Of a stretch of 64,000 nt of DNA, positions 41,185 to 59,699 are shown piece after piece. Position 1 is the first letter of the stretch. Each line of letters begins with the position of its first letter. Made by a program: the position numbers and the translations under genes. The notes beneath the pieces were generated by a model. The model was not told the origin of the DNA, made no database searches, and was given only the letters and a program-made list of their open reading frames with translations. Source of the stretch: Latrodectus hesperus (lineage: Eukaryota; Arthropoda; Arachnida; Araneae; Theridiidae); the NCBI GenBank assembly GCA_037975125.1, contig CM075853.1, positions 32,752,613-32,816,612 on the forward strand, read 5' to 3'.

Positions 41185-42576
41185 TTATACACAGCTGGCC
41201 ACCATAAATGCAACATCCTGAAGAAAACATGCAAATAACATGAAATTTACAACATGCATTAGCGGAGGTAAGATATGCAAATGATTAGAATTTTAGCGCA
41301 GACGCACATCACACGCGACGGTGGCGCCACTTCAAAGCGCTATTTAAGACTTAAAGATTTCGAAAATTTCAATTTCGGCAATTGTGTTTTTCTTGTGGTT
41401 TTCTCAAAAAAAAATCAATTATGCCTTGTATCCAGCGATCATGTTTTGATCAAGTATCCGAGTTCGGCAGAGGAAGGATAGTGGCCTAACGAGACTGTAA
41501 ATTACCTTTCAGAGAAATCGGTAGACTTATTGGTTGAAACCAAACAACTGTAATGCGGATGTGTGATCGTTGGATGCAGGAGGGTATGAAGGACTGACGT
41601 GTTCGATCATATCCACCTCAGTGCACCACTTCACGTGATGACAGGCAAATTGTGTGCATGGCAGTGACGGATCGGTCAGCCACATTACAAACCATAGCAC
41701 AACACAGTCAGTCTGTAACGCATCATATAGTGTCTGAGGGTACCATTTGACTCCATTTGCAACAGAGTGGTCTATCTGCAAGACGTCCATTGCTTCGTTT
41801 ACCTTTGACGCATAAGCACAGACGTCTACGCGACCAATGGTGCGATGAAAGAAGGATGTGGACGACAGAATGGAATGAAATTGTCTTTACTGACGAGTCA
41901 CGCTTCTGTATGCTACACCACGATGGTCGCATTTAGAAACACCGTGGGGAGAGGATGCTGAACATCTGCGTTATGCACCGTCACACTGGTCCTGATCTGG
42001 GTATTATGGTATAGGGCGGTATTGGATATCACTCTCGTTCTCCTCCAGTACACATTGCTGGTACTTTAAACAGCCAGCACTACATCTCCGAGCTGTTGGA
42101 GCCAGTTGTTGGAGCCATATTTGAACAGGATAATTCGCAACCACACGTGACACGCATTGTCCAAGTGTTCTTCGTCAATCGCCAGATAGAATTGCTTCCC
42201 TGTCCGGCCCGCTCTCTAGATCTTTCACCGATAAAAAAAACATGTGATCCATAGTTGCTCAACTATTGTCCCAGATTACATCCCCAGCTGCCACACCAGT
42301 TCAACTTTGGCAACGTGTGGAAGCTGCTTGGTCTGCTGTACCCCCTAAACACATCCAAAGTCTCTTCAAATCAATTCCGAGTCATGTGGCAGCAGGGATC
42401 TCCAACAATAGCATCTACTCTGGCCACTGATTTTGACAGGAACCATACGTCACTGAAGTCTATAAATTTAATCATTTGTTTCTTGGACAACATGTTATCA
42501 ACAAAATAAATTTTGTAGTGATATCTCTTGTCTTTCTTGTTGCTGCAATTTGGATGGCCAACAGCTTATATTGTTA
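41185..42576 (+). mobile_element. Tc1-like transposon, full-length but decayed
   Basis: The left end is CACAGCTGGCCACCATAAAT after a TATA. The right end, on the other strand, is AGCTGTTGGCCATCCAAATT before TATA. These short related inverted repeats flank about 1.4 kb holding a complete but broken transposase gene. A second copy lies at 51800-53420. Confidence 0.85.
41421..42440 (+). pseudogene. Tc1-like transposase pseudogene
   Basis: From ATG 41421 the translation is collinear with a Tc1-type transposase. An N-terminal helix-turn-helix region (PCIQRSCFDQVSEFGRGRIV, then WMQEGMKDRRVRSYPP-like) is followed by the catalytic region: FTDESRF gives the first Asp and FEQDNSQPHV the second. In-frame stops at 41487 (TAA), 41748 (TGA), 41934 (TAG) and 42012 (TAG) interrupt it. 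A short deletion precedes the second Asp. The third acidic residue, expected after DLSPI, is Lys. It is dead. The family resembles Tc1 transposases common in spider genomes (from memory). Confidence 0.87.
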
Positions 42577-43290
42577 AAATATTATATTTTTTCGAAATGA
42601 TATTTGATTCCACCGCTTATAGAAATCATTTTATTTTTAAATTATTATGGTGCTTGCAATTTTAAGTGACAAAATTGGCATTTGAGCTCCTTCTTGATGA
42701 TACAAATAATACATTTCCTGGTAGATACAAAATTCCATTCTGGAAAAAGTACCATTAGAATACCATTCGAGATATTGCAACTGCTTAAAATTAGTAAGTT
42801 GTATAGATTCATAGAGCGTCTTGGTTATATTCATTAATAAGACTTTCATCATCATTCAATACAATGCTAGAACGTTTAATATTTTAGTTTACCCTATATT
42901 ATAATGAAATATTTATAATGAATGAAATATTCGTTCAACGAAAAATAATGCTGACACTTATGTTTGCACTTAGAATAAATTTGAAAAAAAAATCATTAAC
43001 TTTTTTGATCCATCATATAAAATTGTTATTTATGTTGGAAGAAGGGAAATGTGGGCGAAATGGTGAAATCTCAATTCTTATAAACATAATTTGAAGAAGT
43101 TCTGAGGAAAGAAATAATTTTTCGCGTGTTCTTTCCAAAGAAGTATAAATGTGTTGAGTCAAACCAATAATAAATGCAAAATGCTCATTTGACAAGTCAT
43201 TATGCATTATGATGATTTAACATGTAACATGTCCTGTAGAAGACCCCTGCACGTTAAATTTTTAATCCATCCAAAAAATGTAATATTTAT
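42577..43290. other. Unannotated stretch
   Basis: Two minus-strand frames of 64-72 codons are present (42637-42855, 43013-43207) without recognisable domains. They are probably chance. Confidence 0.35.
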
Positions 43291-43485
43291 GAGCTTCACC
43301 ATAGCCTAGTGGTAGGACAGCACTCTTTGTAATGAAAGATCCCGGGTTTGATATCAGTCACTGTTGAACAACCGGAGGGTGTTTCTTTCTGTATGTAACA
43401 TGGGCGTCTATCGATGTGACTGCTTAGGAATTTTCCTCCTTTGCGACATATGAATACGACCCATTACTTGCGATAAGCTCACACA
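43291..43485 (+). mobile_element. tRNA-derived SINE (family E)
   Basis: A box CATAGCCTAGTGGTAGG and B box CCCGGGTTTGATATCAG are followed by a body that ends near AGCTCACACAATAAA. A related fragment lies at 18445. Confidence 0.6.
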
Positions 43486-45014
43486 ATAAAAAATACGTAG
43501 AAATGCTTAAAGAATCTTTAGAGCGGTTTTCAATTAGGGTGTCCACTATCGAAATCAAAAAGTCATAGTGTTCCTTTACTTGGAATGGTATAAAATTTTG
43601 TAGAAGAAGGCACCAATTCAGGTGATAATCTCGACAGTTGATCATGATTCTGAGGTATGTTTGATTAATGGTGCTAACTAGCTCTCTTCGGGGAAATCAG
43701 ATATACGAAAGCGTAATGTAATAATAATAATCACGAGTTATTTTTTATATTTTTCATTTCTGTTCTTATTCTTAAATGCGTAAAAAACTTATAAAAAATA
43801 GCAGAACTGTTTATTTTTTGTTGTTACGATATTTACATAAAAGAATTCGAATCACGAGTCTTAAATCTAATTCAGATTATTGTGAGATTCTAAAATCCAA
43901 ATTTTGTTTGAATTAAAATTCTAATACTGAATTGTTTGGTACAGGGCTTTTTCTCTTGTCAATATATAGTTTAATATTTGTAATGATGATGGAAAAGATT
44001 TAAATAATTCAAAAATAGTTGAATTCGTGGAATTTTCGACTTAGTTTTGAAAATTCTGAGTTCCACCCATTTCTGTTAAAAATTTAACTTAAATGACTTA
44101 GAGAATTCACGTAGACTCCATAACTCACCTTTTCTTTTATATCAATTTATCATTTTATTTATTAATATAGCACCCATTTATTCTCTTCACCTTTGATTCA
44201 TAAGCGCATTCCGTTCACGTAGTTGCTTAACAGCATTTTCTGATACACCAGTGGCCATCACAACTTGCGCACACGCACAAAAACAATAACCGTCTGAGAT
44301 TGGGTTGTTTTTATCGCCTTCAAAAAAGCATCAAGCTGTAATCTCGCACTTGAGGAGGGTGTGATTCACAGGTCCCCAAGGGGAAAAACTAGCCCCGGGG
44401 TCCGTTCTAATTGCATTCGGCCATTTGTCGTCATGGCCACTGAATGATTATCTCAAAGAATTACGCTGGGTATGAGTTGTGTACCGTTGCCACAAGGGTG
44501 TAACAAAGCTGATTTACGTCTGACTTGTCTACGTTTTGTTCTTCGCTTTGATATATTGGAAAAAAAGGGGTGGCGAAGTTTGGAAACTATCCACAAATAC
44601 TTGACAAAAAAAAGAGACAAGTATTTGAAATACAACTTCTAAAAATATTTTAGAAACTCGAATTCAAAGTTATTTGAAAATACTTTTGTGTGTTTTATTC
44701 TAAACTAATTGTTTAAAAAAAAAGCTGAAAAATTTTAGTTTGTAGTTTTAGTTTACTTCTAATTTATTTTCGTTTTAAATATATATGAGGCAATCAAATA
44801 TATTACAAAAAATTTCTGCCAAAAAAAAAATCAAAGTTCAGCCTTGGTTGTGTAAATTGGTTTGCTTGATGTAGATACTTCGGAATTTCAATTTCTGCCA
44901 ATCGCGAAGGCACTGAACGCACTCAATCACTTGTGACGTAACTTTAAATCTCTCCAAACTTTTACACTACATAATTAGGAGTTGCACCAACTCTAACTTA
45001 ACGTAGATAGAATT
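43486..45014. other. Unannotated stretch with a less AT-rich patch
   Basis: 44200-44470 looks clearly less AT-rich than its surroundings (GGTCCCCAAGGGGAAAAACT region). It could be an old repeat or conserved non-coding DNA. No frame is convincing. Confidence 0.35.
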
Positions 45015-45130
45015 ATTGAATGATTACTAATGTGACATTCAAGTCAGTAGTTCATAAGCTCAACTCCCACATCTGACATGAATGTTTGTAACGATTCCAT
45101 TTTTAGAATCAGGTTTAAGCCATAGATCCC
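45015..45130 (+). repeat. Very decayed SINE (family A)
   Basis: CATGAATGTTTGTAACGATT and GTTTAAGCCATAGATCCC line up with the family-A body. The head is barely recognisable. Confidence 0.45.
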
Positions 45131-45892
45131 AAGAAATCAAATTATTGATATTTTTAATTTTTTCTCATAAATAAAATTCCTATGTTTATTTTGATCGCTT
45201 TTTAAGCAGTGTCTGTTTGGATGTTTAGTATGATAGTCCATTGATATAATGCTTTCTGCGATTCATTATTAGATTCGTCAAACGTAAAATGTGCTGCAGA
45301 GATAACACCAGAAACTCCAGCTGATTGTAACGGCTCGTGCGCCCACGCACCTTCATTAGTTCTTGAAAATTCTTGTTAACTTAAATGAAACTTTACCTGG
45401 TTTGCCTTGATATGTATAAAATAAAGAACATGGTGATTAAAGTGATTTTAATAACTATATAGCTGAGGGTTTTATAAAACAATTACTTTTAAATGAGCCA
45501 GATGAATATTAATGAATCACATTTCTGACTACCAGCTAAAATTTACATACGTGACTGACTTCCTCGTTCTTCAGTTCAACAGAAATTCGAGAGGCGTCTG
45601 ACAAATCAATTGCTCAAGGACAATGATGCCGTTCTGTTTTAACATATAATTACAAGCAAATTTAGTTTCATTTACGACACGCTGGGAATATTATTGTGAC
45701 TACAATCTATTACAACAACACGCATACATCTCACAAACTATGCAATTTCTCAAATATTGCCACATTTGGAGAGAAAATTAATGATCATCTCATTTTGTGA
45801 GACAGATAAATCGAGCATTTTATCCATCACAATAAGAAAGGATATATATATAGGATAGGTCACATGATAGAAATCAGTCGTTTTTAATTGAG

Positions 45893-46142
45893 TGTTGTTG
45901 TTGCTATTGTGGCTTATCCCTTCTGGTTGACAGCAACATCAAATCAGCTCCATGAGCCCGAGCGCCTTCAAATAATGGTGCTCAGCCTCAGGGCTGGAGA
46001 ATTACTGGCCTTTATTTAAACTGATACGGCCTAAAATGTGGGCAAAAGAAGCTTGAGTCGCGTTGCATTTTGGACACAAGGGATCATCAATTTTATGCCC
46101 CGTCTCATGACGTTGTATACGAGTGTGTCCTCTTCGAAATCT
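45893..46142 (-). pseudogene. LINE 3' end, decayed second copy
   Basis: The minus strand encodes RFRRGHTRIQRHETGHK and then PLCPKCNATQASFAHIL, matching the cysteine-containing end of the LINE at 10190. It finishes with a related tail GGGATAAGCCACAATAGCAA and CAACAACAC. It is 5'-truncated, and no complete frame remains through the 3' end. Confidence 0.7.
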
Positions 46143-47453
46143 AGTGAAAATTTTTAAGTGTGAAATGCATCATATCTAGACTTATAAATGATATTTCAAT
46201 TCAGAAACTACCAAAGCAGAGATATAAGTTCATAAGATTGCACTGAAGTGTAGGTTAAGAATTCAATATTCCTTAGTTTAAAAGTATCAAGATAGTGCAG
46301 AGAATATATACTATGATTTATCTCCTACACAGATAACATAGCAAATAGCCACATTTTCGTAAAAACCAAAACAACAGCGTCTGTGAAAAGAAGTCATTGT
46401 TTACAAAGATAAGCAACATTGCTTGTTGCAATATTAGTTTGTAGGTCAAAATTTCACTTGTTTAGATGATTCACGATTCTAGAAAGCAAGAACTGATAAT
46501 TGAATTTAAATGAATCACACAAGTGTACGAAAACATATAACTCAAGAGTCAATTAAATTCCATACAAGGTGATAGTGGGCTTTTTTTGAAAATCATGGCT
46601 TCAAATATTTTCCAACATTAAATAAAACAAGAAATCAGTTACACTAAATTAAGATAATAAGAATTAGTATGCTAAATTAAGAAGGATAATGTATATATTT
46701 CTAGAACTTTTTATTTATCCACTTAAACTAATGGGAATTAATTTCAAGATACTAATGGGCCATATCACAAGGTCAGATGCTTCAGTGTTGGTTTGAGAAA
46801 CATTTTGGACAATTCTAGTGAATAATTGAGCAATCTAAATTAACAAACGTGATTGGAATAGAAATAATTTGATATAAAAAGCATAAATATTCAGACATTA
46901 AAAAAAATCTAAAGTAGTTACTTTCATTGCTTAAAGTACTTAAAGGGGAACATTGCACATAGTTATAACAATTAAAAATATATAAAAAAAAGTAATTAAT
47001 TGAAATTATATGGAGATTAAAGTTTGAAAATAAGTAAGAACTGGAGTAAGAAAATAATTTAAATTTTGTTGAATGATTTAAATTTTGAGTCTCTAATTTT
47101 GTCACTTTCGGAATAGATTTTTAACATTCATAAAAAACCTCATATTAGTTATTGTACTAGAGCTATAGAGTGAAATTTTTTATTGCTATATTATAAATAG
47201 AAAACTTCTCAATCATTTTTTACAGTTTCAGAATCACAAACTTATACAATTGTTACACTTCTTTAACTTTGGACTGTCAAAATCTATGATCATGGGAAAG
47301 GGACCGAAAAATAGGAAATTATCTATACAAGTGTTTCTCAACCGCAATCAGCGAAATGTCCAACAATCTGTCCAAAGTCCAAAGTGCCATCTGCCGATAA
47401 CCGATATTAAGGCACTTGCATTACAATAACAATAGTTTACCAATTTAGAAAAT
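46143..47453. other. Unannotated AT-rich stretch
   Basis: Nothing recognised on either strand. Confidence 0.4.
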
Positions 47454-47472
47454 GTGTGTGTGTGTGTGTGTG
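47454..47472. repeat. (GT)n microsatellite
   Basis: Nine to ten GT units. Confidence 0.9.
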
Positions 47473-50867
<3,395 letters not shown>

Positions 50868-51200
50868 TAAGCACCATCTATGTTTAGAATATAATATAGG
50901 TACTGCTTCAGTTTAGAATAAAAGAAAGAAAATTAAAAAAGATAAGTTACTTATTAATAACAATTGAAATTTGGTGTTATTTTATTTAATTTATTGAAGT
51001 ATTTTTGTTGATTCTAATTTTTATATTCATGATAACAGATTACCATATTTCTTGGTTAAAAGCGCTGATTAAAGTAATATTTCCATTACTTTGTCATAAA
51101 TTTAGCATATTGGATAATATTCCCTATATACGTGTACGTGAAAACAAAGCAACCAAAATGTTTATTCATAACCAATAAATACCTATAATACTTTATGTTA

Positions 51201-51492
51201 TTCCTTATTTCGATAAACAGCTTATATCAAAGATATTATTACAAATCAATTTCAAGTGCATAAAGAATTATCAAATATATCATAATCAGTTGCAAACATA
51301 CTCAATGCGAACGTATGCAAATTTTGAAAATAACTTCTTCGCATTGTTCCTCTTATTTCAAAAAATAGTTTATATCATAGAGATTATTACAAATCAGTTT
51401 CAATTATATAAAGAATTATCAAATATATAATAATCGACTGGATATGTACTCAATGAAAATGTATGCAAATTTTGAAAATGACTTCTTCGCAC
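51201..51492. repeat. Diverged tandem duplication of a 146-bp unit
   Basis: Both copies (from 51201 and 51347) contain TATATCA.AGA..ATTATTACAA, then AAAGAATTATCAAATATAT, then TATGCAAATTTTGAAAAT.ACTTCTTCGCA. Confidence 0.85.
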
Positions 51493-51799
51493 GTCTAGAA
51501 GAAATACAGAAACAATATCTTCTGATCATTCTAAAGATTAATGTTTACTCTCTGTTTTCTTAAATATTGTATTTGGGAATAGGAATTAGTTTCTAATGAC
51601 CAATGAATGATATATTCTATTTCCTAGTTATAATTTAGAAGTATGACACCCTATACTGATAAAGATTATTGATTTATTAAAGATCCAAGAGATGTAATTA
51701 TTATTCAAAGACATTCCTCAGAAGTTTTAATTCAACTAACATATATGTTTTACTTTAACAGAATTTCCAAATACTAATCATGAAATATTACAGTTTTTT

Positions 51800-53420
51800 A
51801 GAGTATGTGCATACATGTAGAGAAATATAATTTGCATGCTTCATTGCATGCACCACTCTGAAAGTAGAATGCAAATCATGTGAAATTTACACTATGCATT
51901 TGTAATGATAAAATATGCAAATCATTAACATTCTTGCACACGTGTATATCGTTGGCACTTGTAGTGTCATTTGCAAGCGCTATATAAAGGGAAAAGAGAT
52001 TGCCGAAATAAAATACAGTAGCTGTTTTATCGTGTGTGTATATTTAAACTGCTTAACTTGTCTCTTAGAAGAAAACATCGAGCGTCTTTCAAGCAAATTT
52101 TTGAGTTCGAACATGGAAGAACAGTAACCAATAGATTTTGCAGATAAACCTTCAGAAAAATCAGAGATCGTAATGGACGAAACCAAGCAACTATGATACG
52201 GATCTATAATCTCTGGGTGTTAAAGGGAACATGGGGTCGACATGACTGATCCCGCAAACTTCGTTGCACCACTTGATGGCAGACATATTGTTGTTGCACC
52301 ATCATACTTCCCTGTACTTAGCCCTTAGTTGGGCACTACCTGTTAGATAGAAGCAACCGGATGGAGTATTCGTGATTTTTAAGCAGAGATTAAGCAGAAA
52401 ACCCCCAATACTTAGCCTGCCCCCCCAAGAGTATCATTTCACTTGGAGGACATGGTGACCCTCCCAGATTTTAACAATAAGCATATTGTGAGCATAGCAG
52501 TGAGTTATCGCTAAGCCACATTTCATACCATACATAACATAGAAAATTCAGTTTGTTACGCAACATTCAGTATCCGCTTGTACCACTCAACGTCGTTTGC
52601 AATTGAGTTTAATGTCCGCAAGACGTCTTCTGCCTCTTTTACACTTGATTCAAAACTACAAACATTTGTACTTTCAATGGTGCGATGAACCATAATCATA
52701 GATAATAAAACGGAAAGACATTGTCTTTATTGATAAATCCCACTTCTGCCTGTAGCACCACACTGGTTGGATTCGAGCCTGAAGACACCGTTATGAGAAA
52801 CTGCTAAACTGTTGTATCATCCATCCTGCATTTAGTATCATAGTTTGGGATAGTATTGTATTTTACTTCTGCGTCTCTCTTATACGCATTGCCGGTACTC
52901 TGAACAATTAAGGCTACATCTCTGAGGTGTTGGAGCCTTCGTCCTCTCATTCTTTCAGTGCTTGCCATCAGTCACATTCTAACAGGATAACGTGTGAACC
53001 ACACGTGGCACGCCAAATTCAAAAGCTCTGTACCCATTAAATTGAATTGTTTATTTTCCCTTTTTGTTCTCTTTATCTATCGTCAATCGAAAATGTGTGG
53101 CTCAAACTTGCGCAACAGCTAGAGGGATAAGCATCTTCTGCTACACCAGATCAACTCTAACACTGTATGGAAGCTGCATGGACTCTTATACTCCAAGGAT
53201 ACGTCCATGGCCACTTTGATTCAATGTTATAGCGTACGGTAGCAGTTATAGTCAACAATGACGGCTTCACTAAATACTGATTTATCATCATTCATAAATC
53301 TAAAAAAAGAAACTACAATAATTCCATCTTTATGTGTAACGTGTTATCAACCCTATAATTTTGCTTCGATATCACTGATTTTCCTTAGTATTTAATTTTA
53401 GTTGGCCACCTGTGTATACA
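51800..53420 (+). mobile_element. Second Tc1-like transposon copy, heavily decayed
   Basis: It is colinear with 41185-42576: TGCAAATCATGTGAAATTTA near the left end, then the same transposase landmarks (ATTGTCTTTATTGATAAATC for the first Asp region, AACAGGATAACGTG for the second). The right terminus GTTGGCCACCTGTGTATA pairs with the 41185-type left end. The left terminus itself is no longer clear. It carries stops and small indels throughout, plus a nested insertion at 52292-52481. Confidence 0.8.
52292..52481 (-). mobile_element. 190-bp retroposon fragment nested in the Tc1 copy
   Basis: This segment has no counterpart in the first Tc1 copy. It is flanked by a perfect 8-bp duplication CATATTGT (52284-52291, 52482-52489). 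Read on the minus strand it ends GATGGTGCAACA followed by ACA, like the CAA tails of other SINEs and LINEs here. Its family is not identified. Confidence 0.75.
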
Positions 53421-55840
53421 TACAATAATTTATTTCTTAATCTTATAATCAAAAAAAAATGTTTACTGCAATTCATTTAAGCAACTTTTTTCCAATATTA
53501 ATAAAACAATTATATTTTATATTATTAATATTTTATTTATATATTTATATTTTAACAATTATTTAAAAATATAACAATTATATTTTTTGCTATTCATTAA
53601 TTATTTATAAAATTGTAACTTATTTGTTCTTTTTCTATATCAATAGATGCGACATGATAATAAGAACGATAAAAAATGAATATTTTAATTTTATTTTTCA
53701 TATTTATATTAAATATTGCACTTTCAAGTATGGTTATTAAATAATAAATGAACAATACATTTGACTGATTTTATTTACTTTTCGCTTATTTGCTTTATTT
53801 AATTGTATTTATTTATTGTTTGTTTCCTTAGAAATAAAGCTACAAGTCGTGCGCACATACCTTTCTTTTCTGTTTTAAGCGATCAAATGTCAAAAATATA
53901 TATAGATAGATGCATGGGCATATAAAATTTAATGTCCTGGTATTTCAGAGTTTGTATTTTTTAAAAGGTAAAATTTTTTATGCTAGCAAGGAATTTAAAA
54001 CGAGATAAAAAAAAAATGCATCCCACAAACATCCAATTTAAAAAATGTATTTGATTTTAAACCAATATATCACTTTATTTAAACTTAAAACTTCATTTAA
54101 ACTGAGAAAAAGAAAGTTTTCGTCAATATCTCATATAAAAAACATTGTTAATTAAAAATCTCATCTTCAAAACGTTATTGAAAAAATATCTTCATCAATA
54201 GATAAAATTTTTCTAAAAATTACGAAAGATTTTAAATTTTTTTTTTTCCATTACGAGTTCGAAAAATACTTTTGGTGACTGAAAAGATTAAATTCAGCCG
54301 AACCACAAGAAATGATGTACCAAACACAATCTGAAATGATGTACAAACAATGTGGATAATAAATATGGATGAGATAACGTAGATTCAGTGATTTTTTAAA
54401 GAACTCTGCACAAACTAAGGTTCAGGCTACTGCAATCTCAATAATTATAAAAAAAAGTTTAAAAAAATAATAACTCGGAGATTTTTTTATTATCTTGTCG
54501 ATATTTAAAACGTCAAATGTCAGTGAAATTTATCAGTTGCATGTTAATTTTTTGTTGACAAAAATATTTCATGGTAAATATGAATACTAAATACAAATTT
54601 TCAGTGCTGGCTAAAAGCTTGTTTTAATATGAAATTACTTCTAAGCATTAAAAAAAATCGAAAATTTGGGTACAGGAAATAAAGCGTTTTTTTTTTATTG
54701 TTGAAAAAATAAAATATTTTAACAAACATTAATATTAGATAAAAATTATTTGGTACCAATCATAAGTAATTAATCAGTTAAAATATCTTTGATGGCCTTT
54801 TCAACATCTACCGTATTTTGATTCGAGAGGATTTTTCATAAATATAATAAGCGATATCTGAACATTTTCAAGCACTCGATGGTGAAATACAAGTAGAAAC
54901 CAGAAGCACATCCATCAATTAGTTTCCGAAGGAATTTTTGAAAATCTTCCTCTATAACTGCTTTCAAACTATCAGCTTTTTGCACGATGTACTATAATTC
55001 TCTCACCTTGTATAGTAAAAGCCAAGGTTATATTTCATCAAAAGTTACACAAAGAAATACAAATTCCAGTTGGACCTGCTATCTGACAAGTGGCTCAGTA
55101 GCTTCATGTTAAGATTGACAAAATTAAGCATTATTAGCCGCGGGCAGTGATTGGGAGGACCACATTCGCCCTCATTGGATTGCTAGAACACCGTGGGCTG
55201 AGGACGCGTCCACGTTCATCTGTGACGTCGAACTTCCATAAATCCTTGAAAGACCATACCATGTGATAGAAAAGAATCCATATTTTTTCAATTTTTTTTC
55301 CGTTTCAGTAACTGAGCAGTATTGTTTTTCCGCCCAAAAAATATTTTTACCAACCAATATTCTTTTTTATTTCATAATCAAAGCAAACATGCTTATTATC
55401 TGCTTTTAAATCAAATAAAATACTTATTGTTTAATATATCATCTGCCAATTTCACGAATTTTTCCACAGAAAAGAATAAATTTAATTGATAATAATAAAA
55501 ATAAGATTTTAAATCCCACCTTTCTAAGTCACGGACTTGTGAAACTGCCCTCGTATTATCAAAAAAATCAAAAAGCTTATGTTAAATTTTTTAAAAAAAA
55601 TGATAATAAATAAATATGGAAACAATATCAATGTGGAAATCCATTCACTTAGTTATAATTTTACGTTGATAGGATAATAAACTGATTTTTATTATTGAGA
55701 AGTTAGATCATACTTAAGCGAATATAAATCAGGAAAATAAATTAACAGGGTTCACAAAAACCATATTTTTCTTGAAATAAATATAATTAAACTATATTAA
55801 TGGCCCTCTCTTTCCAACTCCTCCACAATTCCCTAATAAA
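53421..55840. other. Very AT-rich unannotated stretch
   Basis: Nothing recognised, apart from a short direct repeat AAATGATGTAC(C/A)AA near 54310-54345. Confidence 0.45.
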
Positions 55841-55889
55841 TACCTATTAAAAAATTTGTTGATTTGAAAAGTGTTATTATTAACAAAAC

Positions 55890-56330
55890 TATTGTTCCCA
55901 AGCTTTTGTGTTCCTGTCAGTTCCACAGCAGGGGACAGTTCGACAGGTTTTCTCGGACGTTCATATTCTCAAGCGACGTATCCATCATTTTGGCCCTCGA
56001 TCACGATCGCGGTTACGATTGGCTATTAACAAAAGCAGAACACCGCTGGAAAGTTTCTAAAAGTTACCTGGAGCGGAAACTTCCATCATAATTAAGATGG
56101 ACTCCTAAATGCCGCACTTCATCCACTGGGCGTTCACTTCCACGTTACTTTTCCTTTCTCTTTCAGCTCTTGGTGATAAACAAAACCCTTAGAGAGGCGT
56201 CATAAATTACGAACTAAAGCTCTTTGTTTCAGACCATATCGATAATAAATGCGTTCCAAGAGGTCGAATTCGAAATTTAATTACACGCTTTGCACGTTGT
56301 TCGTACTTTGTTTCTCTAGTCTGCGATACT
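55890..56330. other. Less AT-rich island, possible conserved non-coding or unrecognised exon
   Basis: Base composition is visibly less AT-rich than the surrounding kilobases, and CpG dinucleotides are frequent (CTCGATCACGATCGCGGTTA near 56000). A 75-codon plus frame (55864-56091) crosses it without recognisable domains. It could be a regulatory element, an old repeat or a non-coding exon. Confidence 0.3.
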
Positions 56331-56720
56331 ATAAATGACTTCGAAGTAACCTATTTAAGTGTACTGTCAATTAAATGTATTTCTGAATGATATTTTGCAA
56401 CAGTATTCTATCTAGTAGGAAAAGTTTTAACTGGTGTAAAAAAATGACATTCAAAAATTTGAACTTAACCCATGTTTTGATACAGACACACACAGACATT
56501 GTAGGAAAAGATTTATTGATATAAAAATATCAGAAAAGCTGCAATTTGGAATGTAATTTGTTACCATATAAATACAATAAATATTTCCTTAGAGATATAG
56601 TTCATTAAATATTGATTTACTTTCCGAATTTGATTCACACTGCATTAAAAACATCCATGAAATAATCCCCTAATTTAATATAACGCATTCATTGCAGCCT
56701 ACATTTTAGAAAAGTAATTT

Positions 56721-56734
56721 AACCTAACCTAACC
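56721..56734 (+). repeat. Short telomere-like repeat (TTAGG complement)
   Basis: AACCTAACCTAACC, nearly three units of the arthropod telomere repeat on the complementary strand. Confidence 0.6.
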
Positions 56735-57157
56735 AAAAAGTTACTTAATTCATTACAATATTAAGTATGGAAAATTAATTTAATATTACCTAATAAATTT
56801 ACACTTTCTAAACATCATATTATTACTACAGCAACCAAATTAAATCAAATTTATTTATCATATTTACATTTCCAATAAATTAGTTTAATATGACCTAATG
56901 AAAAATCCTTAACAAACATAATAATATTAAAATCTCGAAGCTAATTTAAATTAAAAGTTATTATTTATAATTTAATATAGTCTAAAAAAGACTCTGAATA
57001 CCATATTGTTGTTATTGCATGAAATTTATTTATTATATAATCATTTGAAACAAATAAATTCAGTTCATTTGATATGAGTTACAAGGATTTTAAGTATTGT
57101 AATGTTAATAAAGTTTAATTATATTTATTCATTATATCTCCTCTTATTCTGAACAAG

Positions 57158-58889
<1,732 letters not shown>

Positions 58890-59152
58890 AATACGTGACA
58901 TTTGCGATTCCTCATAATCATTTAAATTAAACCCTCTTTTATCTGAAAAAATGTTTTTTGCAGAATATTAATGCTGTTATGTGTAAATCTCGTGTTATGT
59001 GTCGCTGTTAATCGCTGTTATTATAATCGCTGTTATGTGTAAAATACGAGACATTTTTGCGATTCCTCATAACCACTTAAATTAAACCCTCTTTTATCTA
59101 AAAAATGTTTTTTGCAGAATATTAATGTTGTTGTGTGTAAATCTCAGGAATT
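58890..59152. repeat. Tandem duplication of about 100 bp with a short-repeat junction
   Basis: GCGATTCCTCATAATCATTT (first copy) and GCGATTCCTCATAACCACTT (second copy) begin similar 90-100 bp blocks. Both blocks run through TTAAATTAAACCCTCTTTTA to AATATTAATG.TGTT. Between them lie several CGCTGTTA/GTTATGTGT repeats. Confidence 0.85.
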
Positions 59153-59699
59153 ACAGTGTTTATATAAAAAATAAAGTTTCTACTTCAAACTTCTTCAAAA
59201 CAAACTACAGAAAAGAATTTTTTAATGAAGAATGAAATACAGAACTTTTTATTCTAAAATTTCAGAGCATGAAAAAGCAAGTGATAAAATTTGAATAAAA
59301 GATTTAATCAAGCGATAAATTTTAAAAAAATTGACAGAATATTTTTTGTAAAGCATGAAAATTTTTAGAACATGCTGTAGAAGTAGGGAAAGCCGAGGAA
59401 TCTTCCTCCACACACACAGTTTTCCGAATACTTTAATCTCAGTTAACCTCTAACCCATATAACTTGCAAGAAAATGAGTAAAAAATTGGATCAAAAATCA
59501 CTAAATGTTTATCAAATGGAAAATCTTCTTTATAATTAAATATTTATTAGTAAAAGGACTATTATAGTTTTTAATTTTTATTTACAATTTTTCGTGAATA
59601 TTGAAATTGCGATCTCCTTTGTCCTACGCATAAGAAAAAGCTTCTTATTAAAATAAATGATAAAAAAAAGTTGAAAGTTTAATTTTAGCACAACTGGTA

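Noticed and set aside
42255..42509. 84-codon frame in the Tc1 region
   Set aside because: It is a shifted frame over the decayed 3' part of the Tc1 transposase pseudogene.
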